In this document: positions 15,944-25,500 of the stretch, piece by piece
Numbering within the stretch: the first letter of the stretch is position 1
Layout of the letters: the number at the start of each line of letters is the position of its first letter
Source of the DNA: Baffinella frigidus
Taxonomy: Eukaryota; Cryptophyceae; Cryptomonadales; Baffinellaceae
Direction of reading: 5' to 3'
Assembly: GCA_026770585.1 (NCBI GenBank)
Contig: MU647146.1
Location: 19,271 to 46,605, forward strand
DNA: 27,335 nt
Notes under the pieces: model-generated
The model's input: the letters and a program-made list of their open reading frames with translations, nothing else
Told to the model about the DNA's origin: nothing
Database searches by the model: none
Position numbers and translations under genes: made by a program

Positions 15944-17679
15944 CTACAACCCGCGGTTGAAGAACACCTCCCCGACTGGGTTCCCCGCCGCATCCTTCAT
16001 GCCCTGGAACTCGGGTTCGAGGTCCGAGATGGCGAGGGAGGTCTCCTGCGGGAAGAAGCCGATTGCCGGCGGGAGCGCGCCCCACACGCACCCGACGATC
16101 ACCTGCCACCATTTCCACCGTTAGGGGAACACAGGCCCAGAACAACCCAGGACGCTCGGGTTCAGACGAGGGTGATGCGTGAAGGGCAGAAGCCAAGGGG
16201 GGGGGGGGGTCAGCGATTTCTTGGCGAGTGAGGACGTGGCGGGAAGAGTTGCGCGCTTCCGGAGGAACGGGGGGGTGTTTGGACGGGCCCGCCACGTGTG
16301 GAGAGAGAAGTCATGTATGTTAGCATCGAACGTTTGGCTATTTCGTGGTACCGTGAGACGTTTGGCTATGTCGGGGGACCGTGAGCATGTTAGCTATTTC
16401 GGATTACCGTGAGCTCGGCGGCGGCTTTGGCGCGTGGGGGGAGGCCGAGTTTTGAGACGCTCCGCATCATGATCGGCGGGAGCAGCAGCACCGGCGCCGG
16501 GAGAATCTGGTGCACGGGTTTAGTGTTTAGTGTTTAGTGTTTAGTGATCAGTGAATCTGGTGCACGGGGTGAGTGTTTAGTGTTTAGTGATCAGTGTTTA
16601 GTGTTTAGTGTTTAGTGTTTAGTGTTTAGTGTTTAGTGTTTAGTGTTTGGTGTTTACTGTTGAGCTTTTAGTGTTGAGTGTTGAGTGTTTAGGATGCAGG
16701 GTTTCATGTTGAGGGTTCAGAGTTTTTTGGGGTTTGGAGTTCAGGGTTTATGGGGGGGGGAGTACAATTCGTGTGATGGCAGACTGTTTGACCGCGCTCG
16801 CAGCCGCTGCCTTGGAGATTCCCAGTTGCCTGCACCACCCCGACATGGCATCCTCGTCAGCCTGACAGATCTAGCGTTGTCACGAGGGAAAGTCACCCCG
16901 ACAGCTCCTACATGGTGCTCGTCAAGTGGAGTTTCACCTTCTTTGAACTTCCGGACACCAGAATCAGCGACTCCTCGTCAGCGAATACCTGAGACCCGGA
17001 GTCAACCGTGAACCCTCAACCCCGGGTCAACCCTAAGCCCTCAACTCCCAGCGCAGCGAGTGTAGACCCCCAGTTGCCCCCCCCTCAGTCTGACGAATCT
17101 AGCGTCGTCTCGAGGAAAAGTCACTCCGACTACTCCTACAGTGGGGCGTGGACACACGGCACTGCACGGCACTGCGCGGGAACCGGGAGTCCAGGGGCGT
17201 TTGAGGGGCTGTGTGAGCGCCCCTGGGCTCCCCTGGACACACGCCCCTGGACACACGGCACTGCAACACGGCCGACCCTCGCGTGTCTTGCTGCCACTGC
17301 AATTCCTCTCGCCACTTGATCGCCTAAAAATTAGACAACACCCCCCCCATCCCTTTTGCCGAACATCCTGTATCCCTTTTGCTGGGTGTGACTTACACCG
17401 ATACAGGGTTACCTCGCTCACAAGAAAGCGCCACCCCCTAGGACCCTACATGTACAGTAGACATATGCCTAGGGCCCTGCGGTGGTCCTAGGGGGGGGTT
17501 GGCCAACCATTCCGCGCCAGAGCGCCCGGGCGCACAAAAGCGCCTCGCCCAAATAGAGTGAGCCAGAGCTAGGAGGCACCTGCCGTCGAAAAGAGACACG
17601 CAAAAAAACACTCCCCCCTTTCCCGAAACCCCTATCCGTCGTGCACGCACCTGCCGTTCTTGCCAGCGACGGGGATGCC

Positions 17680-17727
<48 letters not shown>

Positions 17728-17751
17728 CTCTTTCTTACTCTCTCTCTCCTG

Positions 17752-17795
<44 letters not shown>

Positions 17796-17846
17796 CTCGT
17801 TCTCGCTCTCTCGCACCTGCCGTCCTTGTCAGCGACGGGGATTCCG

Positions 17847-17887
<41 letters not shown>

Positions 17888-17889
17888 CG

Positions 17890-17920
<31 letters not shown>

Positions 17921-19830
17921 TCTCTCTCTCTCTCCCTCTCTTGCACCTGCCGTCCTTGTCAGCGACGGGGATGCCAGCAGTCAGCTCGCCGCTGCGCATG
18001 GCCACGAGGTTGAACACGTTCGAGGACCCCACCGCCGCGAAGGGCACCACCTGTCAGCGCAGTCGGTGTCAGTTACATCACGGTCGGTGTCAGTTACATC
18101 ACGGTCGGTGTCAGTTACTTTGCGTCCACCATACCCATTTCTGCTATGGGTCTACATAGGGCGCTCTCGCCTCAAAACCCGCTCGTCAATTTGTCGAAGC
18201 TTTGGGGGTTAAGTGTTAGGGGAGGTGTAGGTGTTGGAGTTGGGTTTGAATGATGCAGGGGTTGGAAAGGAGGTTGAAGACGTTTGAGGATCCCACCGAA
18301 ACGAAGGGCACCACCTGCCAGTGCGTAGGGTTTAGGGTATAGGGTTAAGTCACACCAACACCGACGCATACTAACGCACACCAACGCACACCAACGTTAG
18401 TTTGCGTGCTATGTTACTACTGTACTGCCATACATATTTGTGCGATGTGTAAGCATAGGGCGCTGTCTCCACAACATCCGCGCGTGGAGCGATGGTCACC
18501 ACCACCTAGGAGGGTGTGCCATTCAACACATCGCTGTGCCGTTCCCACACGGCTGTCTCACCACCGTGCACGCTCCAGCAGCGCTCTCCAGCAGTACATT
18601 ATACTACGATAGGTATGTGTGATGTGTGTCTGCCTAGGGTGTGTACAGGTCTAGAGTTTGGGAATGCAGCATGCCTCGCAGCCGTGCTGCAAACCTACTT
18701 TAGACGTGACCGGGGGCAATCAAAAGTCAACTCAATTGCAGAAAGCACGGAAATCCGTGCTTTCTTCCAAAAGTTGACCTCGCGGCGATGGGTAGTTGAC
18801 TTTTGCGATCGACCACCCTCAGGTCTAGCGTAGATCTGCCTCCGTGGGAGGGAATACAATGTGCCCATGGTGGCACCAACAACCGTCTCTCTCATTTTTT
18901 CTCCTTTCGAGGGACCCACACAGCGGGCTCTGAAGGGATTTCGGGCCGAGTTTCCATTATCTTATCCATAGGAACCCCCCTATGCCCCTACGGCCTCGCA
19001 GCCGTGCTGCAAACACCTGAATCATCAAAAAGGGGGGGGGAATGCGCCCATCCACCAGCCACCAGAAGTGAACCAAAGCAAACGTTGATTTCCCCTGCAG
19101 ACTCAACCCTAAACCCTGAGGGTTCTCCCTGCAGGGGGAATCAACGTTTGCCATCCTTCGAGTTGGTCCTGTGCTGGTGGTTGGTGGATGGTGGCATCAA
19201 CAAGCGTCTCATCTTTTCTCCTTTGGTGAGACCAGGAGCGTACGGGTCTGGGCAGGGAAACCATACACCCTCAACCCTAAACCAGGGTCTGGGGCGGAGG
19301 AAACCTTCGCTAGCAGCGACGCAGTGCCCGGCCCGACCTGCCCCCCCCACATTCGCAGCGTCAGTTCAGTACTCTGAATTTCACATCAGGCAGCACGTGC
19401 GTGGGGTCGTGCCGTTGCAAGCGTGGACTCACTGCATCGCCCTTCACAGCCACCGTCAGTGCTGCACAGGAAAGCGCTGGCAGAAGACAACGACATCACT
19501 TCTTTGCATTTGGTTGTCCGGAAGTTGGAGGTGGATGGAAGTTGGAGGTGGATCAGACCGGTGCGTCGCACTGCACACCCTCAGTTCTGCACAGGAAAGA
19601 GCTGGCGCACAACGAGGTGGGGGGGCAGACCGGCAGTCGCTTGACGAGCTTGCCGAGCCCCAGGGCAATCCCGCACGATATTGTTGTCGCGGTGCAGTAG
19701 ATCCCCTGCAGGACGGACATGGGGTTTAGGGTGTATGGTTTCAACTAGGACCGACGCCCGCCGTCACGTATGCGTCGGCATGTTTCTCTCCCGCCCTCCG
19801 TTTCTTCCCCTCTCCCTCCTCCCCCCCCTC

Positions 19831-19861
<31 letters not shown>

Positions 19862-22105
19862 AAGACACAGACAGAGACACACACGCTCGCAGACGCGCAG
19901 ACGCACACACATACACAGTGTCAAGCACACACACATCCTCTCTGCGTTCCTCAGCGTTCTCAGTAGATAGAGCAGGGGCTGTAACGATCCAGGGGCTGGG
20001 ACGATCCAGTGCTGGGGATAATCACAAACGGGGTGTGCAGGAAATAATCAGAAACTGGGTGAGCAGGGAATAGTCACAAACTGGGTGATCAGGAAATAAT
20101 CACAAACTGGGTGATCAGGAAATAATCAGAAACTGCGTGAGAAGGGAATAATCACAAACTGCGTGAGCAGAGAATAATCAGAAATAGGATGTGCTGGGAA
20201 CAATCAGAAATGAAGTGTGCAGGGGATAATCAGAAACGGGTTGAGCAGGGAACAATCAGAAATGGGGTTGGGCTGGGAATAACCGCCAACATCTCCGTGG
20301 TCATCGAGCTGCTTGCATTCCTGCCACACCACAGAGCTCTTTTGGTTCAGCACTTTTGGTTCAGGATTTAAGGGTTCAGGGCTCAGGGTTTAGGGTTTAG
20401 GGTTTGGGGTTTGGGGTTCAGGGTGTCGGGTCGAGGATGCAGGGTGTAGGGTGCAGTGTTTAGGGTGCAGTATTTAGGGTTTAGGGTTTTGGTTTTAGGG
20501 TTTTTGGTTTTTGGTTTAGGGTTGAGGTTTTTGGGGTTTGGGGCTTAGGGTTTAGGATTTTGGGATTTTAGGGTTTAGGGTTTAGGGTTTAGGGTTTGGG
20601 GTTTGGGGTTTAGGGTTTAGGGTTTGGGGTTTAGGGTTGAGGGTTTAGAGTGCAGGGTTTAGGGTGCAGGGTCGAGGATGCAGGGTTGAGGATGCAGGGT
20701 ATAGGGTGCAGGGTCTAGGGTGCAGGTTTTGGGTGCAGGTTTTGGGGTTTAGGGCTGAGGATGCAGGGTTGCGGGTTCAGGGTTCAGTGCTTAGGGTGCA
20801 GCAGCGTTTACAGTGCAGGGTTTAGGGTGCAGGGTTGAGGATGCAGGGTTTAGTGTGCAGGGATGACGGTGCAGGGTTTAGGGTGCAGGGTTTATGGTGC
20901 AGGGTTGAGGTTTTAGGGTTTAGGGTTGAGGGTGCAGGGTTGAGGGTGCAGGGTTGAGGGTGCAGGTTTGATGATGCAGGGTGGGGAATGCAGGGTTGAG
21001 GGTGCAGGGTTGAGGGGTGCAGGGTGCAGGGTGCAGGGTGCAGGGGTTGCAGGGTACAGGTTGCAGGGTGCAGGGTGCAGGTTGCAAGGTGTATGGTGTA
21101 GGGTGTAGATGGTTGAGGGTATGGGGCGGAGGGGGTAGTGTGCAGGGTGCAGGGGGTATATTGTAGGGGTAGAGGGTAGGGGTTTAGGGGTTAGGGGTTG
21201 GGGTTAAGGGTTAAGGGTTAAGGGTTAAGGGTTAAGGGTTAAGGGTTTAGGGGTTGGTGTTTAGGGTTTAGGGTGTAGGGTGTAGGGTGTAGGGTTTAGA
21301 GTTTAGGGTTTAGGGTTTAGGGTTTAGGGTTTAGGGTTTAGGGTTTAGGGTTTCAGGGTTTAGGGTTTAGGGATCAGGGTTGGGGGTTCAGGGTTCAGGG
21401 TTCAGGGTTGCACGGTTCCACCCAGGGAATTTGTTCAAGAGGTCCCATCCAGGGAGGTGAAACAGCGCTTCACGGTTCCAAGAGGCACGGACCGGTTCGA
21501 GTAGTTGAAGCCCGCGTTGTACGACTGGTTCATCCACTGCCAGAAGAGCACGTTCGCCATCGTCGGCGGGGTCATCAGCATCCCCATGCAGATCGGGATG
21601 TTCGCCGGCACGAACGCGCACACCTGCCCCGCGCGTCATGTCTCAGCGTACAGGGTCTCAGCTGGCGGGCGGCGGGTCTGGGAGGGTCCAGGTGGGTATA
21701 GGACGTAGGGAGTACCCGGAACGGCGCCGGCATTATCTCCTTGGTGTCCGGGTGAAGCACAGCGTCAGTCAGCGTCCGCGCCGCCCAGAGCTCCTTGTCC
21801 GTCGTGCCGGCCTCCGTCTTCCCCGTACGGGCCCGCTCGAGCAGGTCCTTGGCGCCCTGCGACAGGTGTTGGGATTGATCCGCCTCGGCCCCCCAATGCA
21901 AGCTGAGTTGGTGAACGCATGTTGCCTCAACGCGGGGGGGGCATCGGCGTGCTAGAGGTTTCCATGTGCGGGGCCCAACCTGGATGTTTGCGGTAGATGC
22001 GAAGAGGTAGGTGGGGTTCGTGACGGCGATAAAGTGCTGGGTGCGCCCTGCCCAGGTCTTCATGTCGTAGCGGGTCGCATCGGATTCGTACTTTGGGAGC
22101 GACAT
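15944..22105 (-). CDS. SFXN: Sideroflexin (mitochondrial amino-acid transporter), complete, 9 exons
   Basis: Exons on the minus strand: 22105-21980, 21856-21716, 21623-21493, 20320-20284, 19705-19631, 18050-17947, 16829-16766, 16506-16408, 16102-15944 (TAG). All phases match and the product is 311 aa, the usual sideroflexin size (about 320). Family motifs in order: RTQHFIAVTNPTYLF near the N-terminus, ELWAARTLTDAVLHPDT, then FWQWMNQSYNAGFNYSNR spanning exons 3/4, VPFAAVGSSNVFNL, GELTAGIPVADKDG, LPAPVLLLPPIMM, and a C-terminus ending VFFNRGL, close to the family's FNKGL. Sideroflexins are multi-pass proteins of the inner mitochondrial membrane; human SFXN1 imports serine for one-carbon metabolism. 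Substrate here is inferred only. Three exons are tiny (37, 64 and 75 nt). Introns range from 92 bp to 1.58 kb; the long ones are swollen by repeats. The gene is divergent from the THI5-like gene. Confidence 0.95.
16325..16430 (-). repeat. Tandem copies of the sideroflexin exon 8 donor
   Basis: On the minus strand the exon end and donor CTCACG|GTAATCC are followed by CTCACGGTCCCCC and CTCACGGTACCAC, each then AATAGCYAAA-like, spaced about 27 bp. The first is used in the model; the others are echoes that also carry a GT. Confidence 0.85.
16515..16690. repeat. TTTAGTG tandem array with an exon 8 acceptor echo
   Basis: About 20 units of the 7-bp TTTAGTG, a telomere-like variant, in sideroflexin intron 7. 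At 16551-16577 it contains GAATCTGGTGCACGGG, a copy of the exon 8 acceptor region (GTGCACCAG|ATTC on the minus strand). Confidence 0.9.
17040..17160 (-). pseudogene. Decayed copy of sideroflexin exon 7 acceptor region
   Basis: About 100 bp matching 16801-16915 on the minus strand: GTCGGAGTGACTTTTCCTCG ... GACGCTAGAT ... then GCAACTGGG. The CAG acceptor is replaced by a G-run, so it should not splice. Confidence 0.75.
17640..17941 (-). repeat. Two extra copies of the sideroflexin exon 6 3' end between microsatellites
   Basis: Copies at about 17645-17680 (frame GIPVAGKNGR) and 17813-17848 (frame IPVADKDGR) repeat the end of exon 6 and its donor GGCAG|GTGC. The three donor-bearing pieces, including the real one at 17947, are separated by CT and AC microsatellites (about 17680-17812 and 17849-17941). 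Confidence 0.9.
18056..18125 (-). repeat. 24-bp repeats upstream of the exon 6 acceptor
   Basis: Three copies of a unit reading GTAACTGACACCGACCGTGAT on the minus strand end just before the acceptor CTGACAG|GTGG. Each contains CTGAC, a good branch-point match, so the branch site appears multiplied. Confidence 0.8.
18268..18322 (-). pseudogene. Partial copy of sideroflexin exon 6 start
   Basis: The minus strand reads GGCAG|GTGGTGCCCTTCG then GTGGGATCCTCAAACGTCTT, matching the first 45 or so bases of exon 6 (VVPF..VGSSNVFNL) before ending. It keeps an AG acceptor but no donor in phase. Confidence 0.88.
18719..18805. mobile_element. Hairpin in sideroflexin intron 5
   Basis: Arms CAAAAGTCAAC / GTTGACTTTTG and an inner near-perfect AAAGCACGGAAATCCGTGCTTT palindrome at 18743-18763. 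Could be a decayed foldback element. Confidence 0.65.
19078..19151. mobile_element. 74-bp hairpin in sideroflexin intron 5
   Basis: Arms GCAAACGTTGATTTCCCCTG and its near-perfect complement, loop with a CCCTAAACCCTGA telomere-like stretch. Confidence 0.75.
19835..19862. repeat. CA microsatellite
   Basis: Uninterrupted (CA)n in sideroflexin intron 4, followed by a looser CACA-rich stretch to about 19935. Confidence 0.95.
20005..20283. repeat. About 27-bp tandem repeat abutting sideroflexin exon 4 donor
   Basis: About ten units of GGGAATAATCAGAAACTGGG-type sequence in intron 4. The last unit, GGGAATAAC, is the start of the intron itself (minus strand GTTATTCCC right after GCG|), so the array looks like repeated copies of the donor-side intron. 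Confidence 0.88.
20360..21415. repeat. 1-kb interstitial telomere-like array
   Basis: TTTAGGG runs, the purest at 21303-21352, mixed with GTGCAGGG, TTAAGGG and TGTAGGG variants. It fills sideroflexin intron 3, with coding exons on both sides, so it is not a chromosome end. Confidence 0.95.
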
Positions 22106-22538
22106 CCTCGCACTGCGCTGTGGCGGATCTACAGTCGAGGATCCCGATCACTGGTGCGCTCCTGAAATCTTGGAAGATCGGGAAGTAGGTGAAGCAATGG
22201 AAGACGGAGTCGCACCCCCCCTGCAGAACGAGATCCCGAGATCTGGTTTCTATGATAGTCCCCAATCCCGGGCCGCGCAACTTTCCAGGGGACCCCAGGT
22301 GCGTTCTTGGAGCCGTTTGATGACTTTTGACCGAGATGCACCGAAAACCTGAAGATGTTGACTTTTGAAATGCACCCTCCCCGACCTGCTTGATTTTTTT
22401 TTCTGCGAACAAACACGCAGAAAACGAACCTCTCGTGCAGATTTGAGTTTGGGCTTGATCTGGGTAACCCCAGCGCAGAAGGCCGCCCATCGCTTTCCCC
22501 CTCCCGCCTCCCAATCCAAGAAGCCAGGACGAGACAGC
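22106..22538. promoter_or_regulatory. Shared divergent promoter region of sideroflexin and THI5-like gene
   Basis: Only 433 bp separate the two start codons, which face away from each other, so both promoters must lie here or overlap upstream exons. I see no convincing TATA box. A T-run lies near 22386-22394. Unlike nearly all other non-coding DNA in the window, I see no hairpin element or telomere-like array here. Confidence 0.5.
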
Positions 22539-25500
22539 ATGTTGGACGTCGTGGTCGCGCTCGATTGGTACTCGTTTCCCGCACTGCAAACTGGTTCTGC
22601 CTGTGGATCTACACCCCAGCATTAATACCGCACCCCTTCCCCTGACGCGAGAATGTTCACGCAGGACTCCCAATACCAACCACCTCGGCTTCTTCGTGGC
22701 CCAAGAGAAGGTTCGTGCCTGACCCAGCCGTACTGAGAAACTCGCCACCTCCGGGCCCAGGTCATGAGACGGGTTTAGTTAGGGTGGCGCTCCTCCGAGC
22801 GGACCGGCCATCTGACCATTATCCGCGCACAGGGCTACTACACGGATGCAGGCCTGAACGTGACATTCGTCTCCCCGGAGAGCGACGGGTACCAGACGAC
22901 CCCCCGCAAGAGGGTGGAGACCGGCGTGGCGACATTCGGAATCTGCCCTTCAGGTTCGCACGCCACCCTCTCGACGTCTCCACCAGCCCTCCCAAGTAGC
23001 TCAAACAGTGCCCAGAAAGGTCTTCGATTTTACCTTGGATCAGGGTCACTTCTGACCCCGATCCAAGGTAAATCGAAAATGCCCCAGAGCACTATTTGAG
23101 CCACCTCCAAGGGCTATTGGCAGGGTGGGGGTCTTCTGGTTCCTGCTTTTGCGTGATTGGCGGTAAGGTCCTCAAACACGGCCGCATCGGATGGGTGTAC
23201 GAGTGTATACGTGGTGGCCGTGTTGGCTCTGTCCGAACACTCGCGACGTTTTCTCCCCCCTCCCACACGAGGCTATCCATGTGAACAGAATAAAAGAACA
23301 TTGTGGGGAAATGACCACGTTTCCGTACGGATGTCCGTACGGAAACGCGATCAAATGCTGGCTTTTGGCGTGTTTCCTGGGCAATAATCCAATAATTAAC
23401 TTATGAATCTGTTCGCATGGATGGCCTCGTGTGGCCCCCCCCAAGTCCGTCCCAGACCGGGATGCTTTCTTCCGGAATGGATCGACAAGCTGCGACGCTG
23501 CCTGCTTCCTAGCTCTGTCCCACTTCAATTTGGGCTCGCCATTATTTCGCCTCCCCCCCGTAATGTACCAGGCAAATTTCATGGCGGGGTGTCAAAATTT
23601 ACCTGTCAAATTTCGGGGGGGGGCGAAATAACGGCGTGCCCAAATCCAAGTGGGACAGAGCTAGACTTCCCCCGATGAGGAGTGCGTCAGCGCAATCCGC
23701 TTGGGAGCAAACCTCGCTGCTCCCAGAGCAACTTACCTACGAAATGTTAACTTAAGGCCGATAGGCTTATACGCTCTTCACAAATACATCTTATGGGGCC
23801 ACGCGCGCCTCTTTCCAGCCCTGTCTGCGTTTTATTCTAGCTCGTTTTTAAAAGTATTTAAGGACATAAACCCAGTACAAAAGGGCGAATAGAAAGCCTT
23901 TATGACGAGCCAGAAAAAAATTCAGGCACAGCTAGTCTTTCCCAGAGAGCAGGTTATGCATGCATGTCTCCGAATCTCATCTCGAAAGATACCTGAATCA
24001 GTCCCCTTATTGGAGCGGGTCTCTCATTAGTTGACACCTTTTTCGGTCGAAAACAAAATAAATGGTGAACAAAATGAGTCAACTTGTGTAGTAAATTTCA
24101 TTGCGAGGAAAAAAGAATTCTCATTTCAATGAAATTTACTACACAAGTTGACTCATTTTGTTCACCATTTTTTTCGAGGTCCGAATCGTGTCAACTAATG
24201 AGAGACCCGCTCCATCGTTTTAATTTAATTAGGAGCCCTAATTATGTTTACTATGCTCTAACTAATTCCTCCTATGCAACCTCCTATGAAAAAGGAACCA
24301 ATTCAGCTATCTTCCGAGAAGAAATCTCTCTCTGAACAGACGTAGCAGACACAGTACAGTGGACCTACCCTAACACATACCCTTCGGGACCGGACTGATT
24401 GAGTATGTGTGGAGGGTAGGTATGCGTTATGGTGTCCACCCTTCAGGCATACTTCCTTGCAGGGGGAAATCGGGGGCCGGCCGAAGGAGTATGTGTGGAG
24501 GGTAAGTATGTGTCACGGCTGCCTGTGTTAGGGTAGGTGGACTGTTTTCGCCTGACACGTTCCTGCGTGCCACCAACCCTCACTTCTTGGGCAAATCGAC
24601 AATTTTCGATTTCCCGATTCCAAGGGGAATTGGAGCCGTTGAAATCGGATTCCGACGTCAACCCCCTTCAAACCCCGAATCGAAAACCGTCGATTTGCCC
24701 ACGCCGTGAGGGTTGGTGGTGTCAATCGCCGACTGCCTGTCTCGCTGGGTGGAGCAGAGCTAATGAAGCTTTCCCCTGAATGGATGGAGCACCACGCCAG
24801 AGTCTTCGAAGGGGTCGCCAAAAGTCAATTTCCCCTGAAGGCAGTTATTTTCAAAAGTCAAATACCGTATCCACGTACGGTTTAAAAAAAAATAACCCCC
24901 TCCTCCACTCTGGCGTGGCAGAGTCGGTGATATCCTGCCACTCGGTAGCGGAGGGCAAGACGGGTACGGAGCTCGTTGCTGTTGCGGCGCTCCTTCAGGC
25001 CCAGGTTGCCTCACTCCACCAACCCTCACAACTTGGGCAAATCGAAAAAGTCAAAAGCACCAAATCCCCTTGGAGGCCGTCGGAATCCGACGGCCTGCAA
25101 GGGGAGTTTTGGAGTCATTTTTCCCGATTTGCCCAGACTGTGAGGGTTGGTGGCTGAGAGCGCACCGTTCGAGCAGGGTGTCATCTCTCGTCTCAGAAAG
25201 TAAATTTTCGCCTTGAAAGCTGGGACCCGATCTTCAGAATATCAGGTCTCAGCTTTTGATTAACATTACAATATCGGGTCAGAATATCGGGTCTCAGCTC
25301 GGATTAGCTTTACAAAATCGGGTCTCAGATACCTGCGCTCCTTCAGGCTTGGGATCGCTTGAGCGAAAACGAAGAGCGAGCCGGGTTAAGTCAACCCGCC
25401 ACTGCCCCCGCCTCCGCTTGTCTCTCATAAGTCAACATACCCGCATTTTGATTTGAATCAAAATGTCAACCCCTCCTTCAGGCGCAGGTTCGCATCCCCA

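Noticed and set aside
17641-18212. Ser/Leu-rich frames
   Set aside because: Translation of CT/AC microsatellites; the only coding piece is sideroflexin exon 6 on the minus strand.
20360-21415. A real chromosome end
   Set aside because: Sideroflexin exons lie on both sides and splice in phase across the array.
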